A DNA stretch of 64,000 bases from Apostichopus japonicus (Eukaryota > Echinodermata > Holothuroidea > Aspidochirotida > Stichopodidae). A program made the position numbers and the translations under genes. The notes under the pieces were generated by a model that saw only the letters and a program-made list of their open reading frames with translations, was not told the DNA's origin and did no database searches. This document shows positions 32,490-45,478 of the stretch, piece after piece (the first letter of the stretch is position 1; every line of letters begins with the position of its first letter). The DNA is taken from positions 14,653,213-14,717,212 of the forward strand of contig NC_092574.1 in NCBI RefSeq assembly GCF_037975245.1. The letters are read 5' to 3'.

Positions 32490-34707
32490 GTAAGTAAAGG
32501 ATTTGTTGCAGGAAGGAATTTCTTCTTTCTTTTTCTTCCTTTATTTGTAAATTTAACAAATATTATTGTAAAAGGAATATAAATGAATAGTTTTGCAACT
32601 TTTCACAAGCAGTTGTTAAGTTCTTGATTGGTGAATGGGTATAAATAAGTTTCATTGAAGATGTGTAACAAGGGAAAGATATTGCATTTGATGGTGAGAA
32701 AATGGCCGAGTTAAAACTTTCATGTTCCAAAGTTGGTGTGTTATTAGCATCGGTTAACATGAAATGCATAGTGAACTTAACAAAGCCTATTAATGGCATA
32801 GTTTGGTCGAAGTTCCCGCCACTACTCGATGACAGTCCTGGCCGAATACCTCTCGAAATGATTTAGGATATCAAACATGTTTAACGTTAAATTATATAGA
32901 ATATTAAAATTAAGTAGACGTCTAAGTTCTTTATCAACTTGAATTTTTTTTTATATTCTGGTATGTTGAAGAGATGAAGTAGTCATTTGGGTAATATTTC
33001 TCGTTTTACAAAATGTTTCTTGTCATAAAAGGCAATTTATTGCTAAACCTGTGACCTTAATACAGTTACATGCTGAAAGATACAGCAGGATCAGAGATGA
33101 GAGAATGTACTGCTAAAGTTTGTATTGTGTTCAGTTTTACTACTTATGGGTGGGTATTAAAATATTCTAAAGTAACAAGATAAGTCAACTTGCGGAAGTT
33201 CTGTTTTGCCAAAAAATTGTTGTGCAAATGTTTTTGTGAAATGGGTGCTACTTTCGGTACGGTATCGCCCCAAAATGGTTTTGTACGTTCTGGTACAGGG
33301 TAAGTATACGAATGAAGCCACCAACCCGACCAGGGGAGCTAGATGGGGGCTGCTGATATCAGTTCTAGCAGAATGGGTGATAGTTGACACCAAATATAAT
33401 TAATTGCCTGTTCACACTTTCAGTAGTTTTAAAATGGGGTTGGTTAATAATCAGAAAATAGTCAGCAAATCTCTGCTACCACCAGTACTCATTTCACCCT
33501 TGGATATTTTTTTTTTATGGCAGGAGCCCTTGTCTGTGCTGTTGCTCTCAGAAAATTGCAAGGTTTTTACCATCCGTGCTAGATGGCTAGTTCTCATGTC
33601 AGAAGGGTTAAAATTTAAAGGAAAGATGACTAAATCAGAGACAAGCTGATGTTAAATATTACTAAAGATGAATAAAATTGTATAATTCAAATCCTTCCTC
33701 CTCTTTGGCGCAGTTTTTTTCATTTGACCCTATTTGCTTCATATTTTCTCGCTTTAATGAAGAAAATCTCCACTGAAGGAAAGCTCCAAACCCCTCTCTT
33801 ATCCCCCACCCCCCCCCCACCCCAACATTTAATATTCCTTTGTTCATTTCTATTTCTTCATAATCATTTTCCAACCCTTTGATGATGAAACTGAATGAAA
33901 GCATTGTTGATAATTTTTGTCTGTCTCAGTTTGGGTGGCTGTTTCTTGAAAAGGTTTCAAACTAGGTTTCTGGTCATATTTTCAGAATATGGAAACGGGT
34001 TTTGTTTACAAAACTGCGCACACATTCCTTCCTGGTTTCGGTGATAATCCCTATGCATTCATTCAGGCGGAGAATGTTCTGTGTGTGTGTATGACTTCGC
34101 ACTTGTAAACACGATATCTCAAGAAGGGAAGCTTGGACCAATCTAATATTTGGTCTATATGAGTAGAAGAACCCTATTGTTTTGTGGGGAGGTCAGAGGT
34201 CATTTAGAGCCACCAGGGGCCAAATAGTGAAAACCTTGTAAACACGATATCTCAAGGAGGTAAGCTTGGATCAATCTCATATTTCGTGAGTAGAGGTACG
34301 CTAGTGTCTAATTACCGAAGGTAGCAAGCTGTGTGTGCACTTTCTGGGATGGAAGGTGGTGTGTAACACTTCTGTTACACCTCATTCGAAACTAGGTCAG
34401 ATTACCGGCATTAGACGTTTCTTTTTGCGAGTGTCTTCACACCCTTTAAGTGCTGTTTGACTGTAATAGTAAACAACTTGTCTAAGGTTCACACCCCCAA
34501 AGGTGAAATCTTAACTCTGCTCTTGAGCTTTTATACATGCTGTGCAACGTGCTTAAAAAACTTATTGATATAAGCCCTAAACTTGTCCTGGATCCTTTGA
34601 GCTGACTAAGGAGTACCAGCAACAGTTTCAAGGTATGATCTTATCTGACAGACATTTCAGCCAACAGCGTCAGATTTCTGTATACATCTTGTTACACAGA
34701 TTATGAC
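32490..34707. other. Non-coding stretch with a short direct repeat
   Basis: TTGTAAACACGATATCTCAA occurs at about 34,105 and 34,240 with similar downstream sequence (AAGCTTGGAYCAATCT), spaced near 135 bp. This is a fragment of a dispersed repeat. No exon recognised. Confidence 0.45.
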
Positions 34708-34997
34708 CAGTGGCGGAGCTAGGGGTATTGGTCAGGGGGGTCATACAGAATTTTTTCGAGTAAAGATACTCCCTAGATCGCCGGAAATGACCCTTTCCGG
34801 GCCTTGCTAATTTGCAGATAAACGAAGAATAAATACCGTAGGTGTCATCGTCTACAAAATGTGACAAATGTCAATAGGTAGATGAGAGTGCAATGAAAAA
34901 GTCAATAATCGCGAATAAGTAAAAAGTGGTAAAAAGCTGAAAAGGGCGCCAGGGGGGGGGGGCATCCGCCCCTGACTGTATGGACGCTCCGCCACTG
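34708..34997 (-). mobile_element. hAT-like miniature element, CAGTGGCGGAGC ends (290 bp)
   Basis: Ends CAGTGGCGGAGC / GCTCCGCCACTG with the perfect 8-bp target duplication ATTATGAC (34700-34707, 34998-35005). Internal G/C runs and a CCTAGATCGCCGGAAATGAC segment link it to the 285-297 bp family. Confidence 0.88.
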
Positions 34998-35727
34998 ATT
35001 ATGACCCTTTATATCTTTCAGGGACATACACCAATGTAAGCAAGAAGGGTTGGATATGCTATTACATTTGTCAAAATTGTCATGTTACAGCGATTGCAAT
35101 TTGTCGTAGAACCACATATTCTCCATCTATATTCAGCACAACCAGTGGCGTAGCTACGGGGGGGCCAGGGGGGCCGGGGCCCCCCCATGAAATCGGCTGG
35201 CCCCCCCACTGGCCCCCCCACTGGGAATGGGGTAAAAAAAAAATTAAAAAAAAAAATTAAAAAAAAAAACAAAAAAACAACTCATCAGTGGGATTCACTA
35301 ATATTTTTTGTTCAATAATTTGGGAAATAGAGTTACACAATTTTCTCGTCTGCATCTGGCAGAATAAGAATAATACAATATCTGTAGTAATCATGAGAAT
35401 GGTCATACAGCATGTTAGCTAATTAGCTAACAGCTAATTAGCACCGAGCCACCAATGTGACCATTACCGAAACATCGATGCGTGTTAGTCTTCCATCCCC
35501 TTCCTCTAATGCTATTTAAGTCCACATGTGGGCATTTCCTGCAAACCTACCGGTAGCCCACAGGGGTTTGAGTTGGGAGAAAGGCCTTGACACCTTGAAA
35601 CAACAAATGATGTCAACCATAGGCGTACGAGGCGGGGAGTGCAGGGGGGCAGACTGCCCCCTAAATTTCCAGAGGACAAGAAATTCGGGCAAAGGTCCTG
35701 AAAAATTCGGGCAGCCTTAGAGGAGAA

Positions 35728-35728
<1 letters not shown>

Positions 35729-35765
<37 letters not shown>

Positions 35766-35779
35766 ATATATATATATAA
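35729..35779. repeat. (TA)n microsatellite
   Basis: Two TA blocks broken by TTTA, inside the middle nested element. Confidence 0.9.
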
Positions 35780-35964
35780 ATATGCAGTAGCTTGCCCGAA
35801 TCTTTTTCAAATTTTTGCCCGACCATTCCATGATTTTCTTTATTTAGCATCATGATGCCCGAATATTTCCGTGTAACACCACCGTAAGCGCAGTTCATCT
35901 GGGCTACCACGCTTTTTGCACGATCAATTTTTTTCTTCTAACATTATCAATTGTATACCTGGAC

Positions 35965-36631
35965 CAAGGGCGGTGGAACCGGGGGGGGGGGGGCACAGGG
36001 GGCACGTGCCCCTCCCCCACTTTTCCTCAGGTTAGAAATGTGCCTTTTTTCTACATAAAACTTGAGGTGCCTCAAGTTAGCAAGAGGCCAGGGAACCAGA
36101 ATGAACACTCGGGAAGGGCCGTTTCCGGCCATCTGAGGGGTTTGTTAAACCAAAAATTTTCTAAAAGCACGCTCCGCGCCAACCGATGGTGGCGCTCCGC
36201 TCAGATAGCCGTGCATACAACTTTGCAAATCCTGGCTAAGCCCGTGACTTTTAACGAATTTCTGTGAGTCAAACTCAAAGCATTTTCGAATGAAAAAAAT
36301 TCGTTAAGATATTAACAAGAAAAAAACTCTAATTCGGAAGATTCCTACATTAGCAACTAGCATGATTTCACCTCATTTTGTCTCAAAAGAAAACTTGTTC
36401 CTTGTTTCCCAATTTGCGCATTGGATATTGCAGTGCTAGTATGCATATTTTGCTTGAGGGGGGGGGGGGGGCGTTGATGGAGTGATGTGTATACACAAAT
36501 AAGATAATACAATAAGAGTTATAAAGGGTACTGAATATAACACTGCATCATTCCAATCGAATTTCTGCAAAGTGCCCTTTGATGTCGGTGCCCCCCCCCC
36601 CCCCAGATTAAAAGTGCTCCCGCCGCCCTTG
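35965..36631 (+). mobile_element. Innermost hAT-like element of the nested set (667 bp)
   Basis: Ends CAAGGGCGGTGG / CCGCCGCCCTTG. Flanking 8-mers ACCTGGAC and ACCTGGAT (35957-35964, 36632-36639) match at seven of eight. Inserted into the middle element. It has its own core, CGCGCCAACCGATGGTGGCG near 36,180. Confidence 0.78.
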
Positions 36632-37496
36632 ACCTGGATATCCCCGACATGAGTGTATAAAAGAAACATTTTCTTTTTCATGGATGGTGGGGGGGGAGTG
36701 TCTACAAGCCTAGAAGTACAGGTTTATCATATTCTTTGTTATATTTTATACTTTTTTGTGAGACAAATTGCAGTCTCACCCGACACAGCGACATTATCTC
36801 GCCTACGTGTCGTTGAACAATGTTTTTCTGGAGGTAGCTGAGTACTGTGTTAAAATAGTAAATAAGGTAACTAAATATAGCAGCTTAAAAAATATACTGT
36901 CCCATTTTTCCCCTTCAAAGTGATGTTACAATTTTTTCTTCTTCTAATTTACCAAATTTTTGGGCAACTGTAAATTTCTAAAACGTGAGATTATAAAATA
37001 AAGAATGTTTAGATGCAACTTGCAAGGCCTCAGAAGTGCCGTTTCCGGCAATCTGAGAGGCATTGTGTGCCAAAAATGTTCTTGTTCGCTACGCGCCAAC
37101 CGATGGTGGCGCTCCGCTTAGATAGTGTCACGGGAACTTTCGGGCACAAAAAGTTCTGCCCCCCCTCAAACTGAAATGGTCCCGTACGCCTTTGATGTCA
37201 ACTTCACGCAAGTTAAAAGTCTGGCTGAGTTGGCAAGGCCAGTCAGCATGAAAGAGAAATTTTTTTTTTTGCATTTCTGTCACCAAAGTTGCACATCTTT
37301 TTGGATGCTATTTTGCCTCACAGGTGCCATCTCCTGCGATCTGGGGGGTGCTGAAATCTCAAATTTTCTCTGTACGCTCCGCGCCAACCAAGGTGGCGCT
37401 CCGCTCAGATAGTAACCTCCGGCCCCCCCACAAGAAAGAACAGCCCCCCCATGGCCCCCCCACTCAAAAAATCCTAGCTACGCCACTGAGCACAAC

Positions 37497-38445
37497 ACTA
37501 TAAAGGCAGCCTATAACCGCAGATCATATGCCATTACGAGTTTAAATATCAATTTTCACTTCATTGTTTTTTTCGAAATTAGAGGTTGGAATATGGTTTC
37601 TTCATCAAAATATATAACAAAATACTATTGTCTATGTTAGTATCAAACCACATCTGTGGTGCAAAGACAACAACTCTCGGTAGTTTCGCTGAAATCAAAA
37701 AGTTACGAAAAGGTTTGTGACTGCATCTGGTTTACACCTCCACAGTACGTTGCCACAGCCATTGAGTTTACCTTGAGTTATTCCTTTTTAGAAATAATGG
37801 AACTGTTAGATTAAGATAATGTAAGAACGAAGGTAACAAGGAGAAAATCATATTTATATTACATATTATGCATAAAGCAAGAAAGAGTATTGACAGAGAC
37901 TGTGAGACATCGAGCATATTGAGCTGCATTCCTTATATTCCTTCTACACAAGCTTTTGTGCAAATCACACAGGCCTAGTTCAGAACAGTATATGTTCTAC
38001 AGCTTAAAATCCGAATTATATTTCGGTAATATTTTAGTACAACGGTTAAGCGTATCCAAAGCGTTAATTCGCTCTATGTTTCTTGTAACTGTCTAATTGC
38101 TGAGATCACTTTGCAGATATACTTCGTGCGACTAGAAACACCAAGCAGGAATGTGTTGCCCAAAAGCTAATTTCTATAGTCATGCAAGACGTCATTCATG
38201 TCAACGAGGGGCGTGTTCTAGAAGAGTGACACTTTCGTCATGTATGTTACTACATGAATAGTACAACCTGATTACTGGAAACATACTTCAAAGTCACATG
38301 ACTGTGTTTTAACTCATATGTTTGAACATAGTATAACATCAGCAAGCTTTAGACAAGTGTAAATAACACGCATCCACCTTTCATTTTCATTATGCCCTAA
38401 GAAAAGTATATGAAATGAAACTTGTTATAAAGTTTTTCTCAGGAA
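37497..38445. other. Non-coding stretch
   Basis: A/T-rich DNA between the nested elements and the satellite. Nothing recognised. Confidence 0.4.
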
Positions 38446-41400
38446 AAGTTTATTTTGGAATTGGGTGTTGTGTGGGGGCGTGAGAGGGGGCAAAAATACT
38501 GATTTATGATTTATGAAAAATATAGAAATCATATAGACAAAAAGCCTTTCCCGGTCAGATAATGACAAGAAATTGATGTATAAGAAAGACAAGGGTGTCT
38601 TCTACTCCGCGTTTAATTTTAATGTCGATGGGTGTATCAGAGAGGACAAGAGAGGGGGCTGAAAAGAGGGGGTTTTCCAAATTGTGCACTTATAAAGAAC
38701 ACGTATTTCTAACTTGAACTTTGGGACCACGTATCTCCCGAACGGAAGCAGATATGCACCTGGGAGTTGAAGATTTGGGCTCCTGAGCATCGATTAACTC
38801 CTGTTACGTCAATTGGGCGAAATCGAGTTTGGGTCAAGTTTGGCAAAAATTGCAAGGGATAGGTACCCTTACGGTTTTTTTTAAATCAGGTTTTTTGCCT
38901 CCCACGCCCTCACACAACACCCAATTCGAAAATAAATTTCAGATTCGCAATCAGCGTGTCGCGAACTACCAGAAAAGATACACATTTATCGCCTTTGCGA
39001 CAAAAAGTGTTTTCACCTCAAAAAAAGTAAGAGCGAAAAACTTTTTCGACGAACAAAGGATTAAAATCTTTTGTTGTCCCTAAAAGTTTTTCGCTTTTCT
39101 ATTGTCCCTATGAAGTTGCAAACTGAGCGAAAAAAGTGTCATAAGAGGGCGCAAAGGCGATAAATGTGTATCTTTTCTGGTAGTTCGCGACACGCTGATT
39201 ACGAATCTGAAGTTTATTTTCGAATTGGGTACCAAAAAGAGGTACTTTTTTTTAACTTTCCAAGACAAAACACCTATTTTTGGCGCAAATAGAAATAATA
39301 TGAACAAAAAGCCTTTCCCGGTCAGATAATTACACGAAATTGGTGTATAACAAAGACAAGGGTGTCTTCTACTCCACGTCTAATTTGAATGTCGATGGGT
39401 GTTTCAGAGAGGACAAGAGAGGGGGCTGAAAAGAGGGGGTTTTCCAAAATGTGCACTTATAAAGAAGACGTATTTCTAACTTGAACTTTGGGACCACGTA
39501 TCTCCCGAACGGAAGCAGATATGGACCTGGGAGTTGAAGATTTGGGCTCCTGAGCATCGATTAACTCCTGTTACGTCAATTGGGCGAAATCGAGTTTGGG
39601 TCAATTTTGGCAAAAATTGCAAGGCATAGGTACCCTTACGGTTTTTTTAAATCAGGTTTTTTGCCTCCCACGCCCTCACACAACACCCAATTCGAAAATA
39701 AATTTCAGATTCGTAATCAGCGTATCGCGAACTACCAGAAAAGATACACATTTATCGCCTTTGCGACAAAAAGTTTTTTCACCTCAAAAAAAGTAAGAGC
39801 GAAAAACTTTTTCGACGAACAAAGGATTAAAATCTTTTGTTGTCCCTAAAAGTTTTTCGCTTTTCTATTGTCCCTATGAAGTTGCAAACTGAGCGAAAAA
39901 AGTGTCATAAGAGGGCGCAAAGGCGATAAATGTGTATCTTTTCTGGTAGTTCGCGACACGCTGATTACGAATCTGAAGTTTATTTTCGAATTGGGTACCA
40001 AAAAGAGGTACTTTTTTTAACTTTTCAAGACAAAACACCTATTTTTGGCGCAAATAGAAATAATATGAACAAAAAGCCTTTCCCGGTCACATAATTACAC
40101 GAAATTGGTGTATAACAAAGACAAGGGTGTCTTCTACTCCACGTCTAATTTGAATGTCGATGGGTGTTTCAGAGAGGACAAGAGAGGGGGCTGAAAAGAG
40201 GGGGTTTTCCAAATTGTGCACTTATAAAGAACACGTATTTCTAACTTGAACTTTGGGACCACGTATCTCCCGAACGGAAGCAGATATGCACCTGGGAGTT
40301 GAAGATTTGGGCTCCTGAGCATCGATTAACTCCTGTTACGTCAATTGGGCGAAATCGAGTTTGGGTCAATTTTGGCAAAAATTGCAAGGGATAGGTACCC
40401 TTACGGTTTTTTTTAAATCAGGTTTTTTGCCTCCCACGCCCTCACACAACACCCAATTCGAAAATAAATTTCAGATTCGTAATCAGCGTATCGCGAACTA
40501 CCAGAAAAGATACACATTTATCGCCTTTGCGACAAAAAGTTTTTTCACCTCAAAAAAAGTAAGAGCGAAAAACTTTTTCGACGAACAAAGGATTAAAATC
40601 TTTTGTTGTCCCTAAAAGTTTTTCGCTTTTCTATTGTCCCTATGAAGTTGCAAACTGAGCGAAAAAAGTGTCATAAGAGGGCGCAAAGGCGATAAATGTG
40701 TATCTTTTCTGGTAGTTCGCGACACGCTGATTACGAATCTGAAGTTTATTTTCGAATTGGGTACCAAAAAGAGGTACTTTTTTTAACTTTTCAAGACAAA
40801 ACACCTATTTTTGGCGCAAATAGAAATAATATGAACAAAAAGCCTTTCCCGGTCACATAATTACACGAAATTGGTGTATAACAAAGACAAGGGTGTCTTC
40901 TACTCCACGTCTAATTTGAATGTCGATGGGTGTTTCAGAGAGGACAAGAGAGGGGGCTGAAAAGAGGGGGTTTTCCAAATTGTGCACTTATAAAGAACAC
41001 GTATTTCTAACTTGAACTTTGGGACCACGTATCTCCCGAACGGAAGCAGATATGCACCTGGGAGTTGAAGATTTGGGCTCCTGAGCATCGATTAACTCCT
41101 GTTACGTCAATTGGGCGAAATCGAGTTTGGGTCAATTTTGGCAAAAATTGCAAGGGATAGGTACCCTTACGGTTTTTTTTAAATCAGGTTTTTTGCCTCC
41201 CACGCCCTCACACAACACCCAATTCGAAAATAAATTTCAGATTCGTAATCAGCGTATCGCGAACTACCAGAAAAGATACACATTTATCGCCTTTGCGACA
41301 AAAAGTTTTTTCACCTCAAAAAAAGTAAGAGCGAAAATCTTTTTCGACGAACAAAGGATTAAAATCTTTTGTTGTCCCTAAAAGTTTTTCGCTTTTCTAT

Positions 41401-42613
41401 TGTCCCTATGAAGTTGCAAACTGAGCGAAAAAAGTGTCATAAGAGGGCGCAAAGGCAATAAATGTGTATCTTTTCTGGTAGTTCGCGACACGCTGATTAC
41501 GAATCTGAAGTTTATTTTCGAATTGGGTACCAAAAAGAGGTACTTTTTTTAACTTTTCAAGACAAAACACCTATTTTTGGCGCAAATAGAAATAATATGA
41601 ACAAAAAGCCTTTCCCGGTCAGATAATTACACGAAATTGGTGTATAACAAAGACAAGGGTGTCTTCTACTCCACGTCTAGTTTGAATGTCGATGGGTGTT
41701 TCAGAGAGGACAAGAGAGGGGGCTGAAAAGAGGGGTTTTTCCAAATTGTGCACTTATAAAGAACACGTATTTCTAACTTGAACTTTGGGACCACGTATCT
41801 CCCGAACGGAAGCAGATATGGACCTGGGAGTTGCAGATTTGGGCTCCTGAGTATCGATGAACTCCTGTTACGTCATTTGGGCGAAATCGAGTTTGGGTCA
41901 ATTTTGGCAAAAATTGCAAGGGATAGGTACCCTTACGGTTTTTTTTAAATCAGGTTTTTTGCCTCCCACGCCCTCACACAACACCCAATTCGAAAATAAA
42001 TTTCAGATTCGTAATCAGCGTATCGCGAACTACCAGAAAAGATACACATTTATCGCCTTTGCGACAAAAAGTGTTTTCACCTCAAAAAAAGTAAGAGCGA
42101 AAATCTTTTTCGACGAACAAAGGATTAAAATCTTTTGTTGTCCCTAAAAGTTTTTCGCTTTTCTATTGTCCCTATGAAGTTGCAAACTGAGCGAAAAAAG
42201 TGTCATAAGAGGGCGCAAAGGCGATAAATGTGTATCTTTTCTGGTAGTTTGCGACACGCTGATTACGAATCTGAAGTTTATTTTCGAATTGGGTACCAAA
42301 AAGAGGTACTTTTTTAACTTTTCAAGACAAAACACCTATTTTTGGCGCAAATAGAAATAATATGAACAAAAAGCCTTTCCCGGTCAGATAATTACACGAA
42401 ATTGGTGTATAACAAAGACAAGGGTGTCTTCTACTCCACGTCTAATTTGAATGTAGATGGGTGTTTCAGAGAGGACAAGAGAAGGGGCTGAAAAGAGGGG
42501 GTTTTCCAAATTGTGCACTTATAAAGAAAACGTATTTCTAACTTGAACTTTGGGATCACGTATCTCCCGAACGGAAGCAGATATGGACCTGGGAGTTGCA
42601 GATTTGGGCTCCT
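38446..42613 (+). repeat. 766-bp satellite array, about 5.4 units
   Basis: The marker GCCTTTCCCGGTCA recurs at 38543, 39311, 40076, 40842, 41608 and 42373, giving periods of 768, 765, 766, 766 and 765. Units are nearly identical by eye. Each contains two roughly 80-bp arms in inverted orientation: CAATTCGAAAATAAATTTCA...ACACATTTATCGCC and its complement about 200 bp later. The first bases (38446-38495) are the diverged complement of the CCCACGCCCTCACACAACAC arm end. Open frames repeated in every unit reflect copy identity, not a demonstrated gene. Confidence 0.9.
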
Positions 42614-43275
42614 TGCGATTTTTAAAATCTTCTCAAAATGATGAGAAGAACGGATGCCGACCTCTTTATCATGTATCCGACATTATTAGTGTTCAAAATA
42701 TCTCCATATTCCTCAGAAAGACAGTGTTATTTTTTATATATAATCAAATCTAAATGTCATAATTTAATATCAAGACATTTCAGGCAAAAAATTGAATAGA
42801 ATTTCACTTTTTACCGGAATGGAATGTGCTTCTGATCCACATGAATCCATTATAGACATTTAGCCTGAAATATGAAGACCTCGGTTTTCGTCTAAATTCG
42901 ATCAGTATGTATGGTTTTATCAAATTTCGACCGAACGTTGCGATTTTTAAAATCTTCTCAAAATGATGCAGACAACGGATGCCGACCTCTTTATTTTGTT
43001 TCAGACATTACTAGTGTTCCAAATAGGTCCATATTCTTCAGAAAGAAAGTGTAATTTGAAATCGTAATCGTTATGTCACCATTTAATATGAAGACATTTC
43101 AGGCGAAACAATTGAGTCAGTTTGAAAGGCCCTGATGGTTTTATCAAATTTCGACCGAAAATTGCGATTTTTAAAAAACTTCTCAGACTGATGCGGAGAA
43201 AAGATGCCGACCTCTTTCTCATATATCAAACATTATTAGGTTTTAAATAGGTCCATTTTCTTCAGAGAGATATCA
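42614..43275 (+). repeat. Three diverged copies of a ~115-bp module after the satellite
   Basis: TTGCGATTTTTAAAATCTTC followed by GATGCCGACCTCTTT recurs from about 42614, 42939 and 43161, with the third copy most diverged. The satellite's last partial unit runs directly into the first copy, so both may come from one larger element. Confidence 0.7.
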
Positions 43276-45470
43276 ATACCAAAATATCCATAACAATGTT
43301 AGTCACTAACTCGACCGGTCAATTTTCATTGCAAATATAATTTAAAATAAGATGAATTTCAGTCCGAAACTTCCCTTCATTTTAGTCTTCATTTGATACA
43401 AAGCAAAACGAGTAAGATACCTAATATGTTGGTCATTCTATAAGGCGAGCGAAGTAGGCTAACACTCAGTGTATGTATGGGTGTGAATGATGAACCAACA
43501 AGACTAATAAAAGAAAAATATAATTACTTGTGATATTAAAGAGCACACATCGTTATGTATAATTGTATGATTGTAAAATTATATAATTATATAATAACAA
43601 ACACAACTACTTTTATTTTTATGGATAATTTTTTATCGTTGAAACTTTGGTGACGTCCTCTGGTCCCAACCACTTTAATCTCACTTAACACAAAAATGTT
43701 AGTGACAACTTGATATATACGTGATATGCCATGTTGACAAAAGCGAAATTAAACACAATCACATACCGAAATGTGTTGCCAGTTAGCTAGTTATCACATA
43801 TGCAGTAGTTTCAAGTAAGTAATATCACGTGACATGAATAATACCTGTATGGAAATAGAAAAGAGTTATTCTCATACTTGAGTTACACCAGAATGTTTTT
43901 GTACCGGTCGTGGCAAGACGAAAAATTACGGACGGTTTCGAACAAGAGTAAAGTCACCGCAATTTATTGGCTTCGTATTCGTTTATGACTTCATAACTCC
44001 GTAAAACTATCGAAAATACAAAAATAGAAAACTTACAGTACTAAATACAACATTTTTATAATTTGTTTTTGGCATAAATAAAACTACACACATTTCACTA
44101 TTGCACAAACATGAACCAGCAAATACACATGAAGAAAGCATTTAACTTATAATATATAAACACCAAAATACCTCTTTAGCCCTTTAATGTCGAGAACTTC
44201 CAGCAACCACTATTACGAACTTCTTACGTGGCATTACTTTCCATTGGCTTCGCATGGATCTCAGATCTTAAAATATAAATTACGTGTTCTGGCTAAACGC
44301 AACCAATGCCAGTGGTCCCTTTTCCGTGTGCGCCCAATATATATCAAAGGACATTGAAAAGGACTTATTACGTAACATAAATCACGAGGGTTCAACAAGC
44401 CAATCACGCAAGGTACTCGTTTAAACATGAGCAAATAACCATGCAGCCGAATCTGAACAACTTGAGGCACGGTCAAACAAAGTCACCAAATGTCATATAG
44501 CAGACAACAATACGAAAAAACGCAAAATACATTTCACTACAGTTTTGTTTCTTTCTTTTAAGCATATCCCTGATATGAACATGAAAACTTGTGGTAAAGA
44601 TAATTCACTGCTCGAACAAAATAGTTTAGTAGATGGGCAATGGGCAAGCTCAATTTACTGGGTGACCAAAACAATTAACTGTTGGTTAAATTGCTCACCA
44701 CTGCAACACACAAACAATCTCACAAACAAAAATCATAGTTATTTTCAAAAGATAAATTGAAACGAATCGTACTTTTTAATTGCAAACTGTTTATTTCATA
44801 TCTCTTTGTTTATGATTGATTCCAATACTCCGATTTTAATTTTTCGTTTGTTAGAAATGTGTTGGTTGATTTAGCAATACAATTGTTGGTATAATATAGC
44901 TTGATTTAGCATTTTTAACGGTAATGGTCGCTCATAATATGTGATTATGTGCTCTGAATTATCAAATTTGCGAAATAGATTCACTTTTTGAATGGTATCA
45001 TTTGGATTTACCTTATATTGAACATATCTGTTCACTTATATAGGATGATGATTTATAAAACACTGAACTCAATTTAAATTTGCCACTGAATTAGACCAAA
45101 AATCAGAATTTTAAACAGCTGTCATGTCTGCTAAACAGTATCTAGTCCTTGCAAATTTGGTATGTCATGTAATGACCTCTAACCGCAACTGCTACATGTG
45201 TACCTGTTTGACCAACGTGAATAGTTATATTTATTACAATGTTTTTATATAGTTCTTTCATCACCACTGCATACCTTTCATATATTTCACTGATTTAAGA
45301 AAGTATTTCCTTCTTTTGGGTTGTGGTTTGGGTGCGGTAGGAGTTGTGATTAAGATATTTTAACGACTGCTACATGCTACATACTAACTATTGACATTAA
45401 TCGGGCTCCAGTTAAACACGCTTCGGCTGATTTACTCTTTTAAAGCTTTGAACATATTCTTACAAAGTTG
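43276..45470. other. Non-coding A/T-rich stretch
   Basis: No exon, element end or structured RNA recognised on either strand. Confidence 0.4.
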
Positions 45471-45478
45471 TACATGCT

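Larger units (their letters stand above)
35618..37194 (+). mobile_element. Middle hAT-like element of the nested set (1,577 bp with insert)
   Basis: Ends CATAGGCGTACG / CGTACGCCTTTG and perfect 8-bp duplication ATGTCAAC (35610-35617, 37195-37202), inserted into the outer element. Contains a (TA)n run at 35,729-35,779 and, at its right, the core with CGCGCCAACCGATGGTGGCG near 37,095. Confidence 0.83.
35143..37488 (+). mobile_element. Outer hAT-like element of a nested set (2,346 bp with inserts)
   Basis: Ends CAGTGGCGTAGCTACGG / CTAGCTACGCCACTG, flanked by the perfect 8-bp duplication AGCACAAC (35135-35142, 37489-37496). Its own sequence is about 770 bp once the inner insertion is discounted. 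The tail has the family core, with CGCGCCAACCAAGGTGGCGC near 37,380. Confidence 0.85.

Noticed and set aside
38829-42147. An 84-residue open frame repeated in each satellite unit
   Set aside because: It recurs only because units are nearly identical. It spans the inverted arm and spacer, has no recognisable domain, and an opposite-strand frame is equally conserved.
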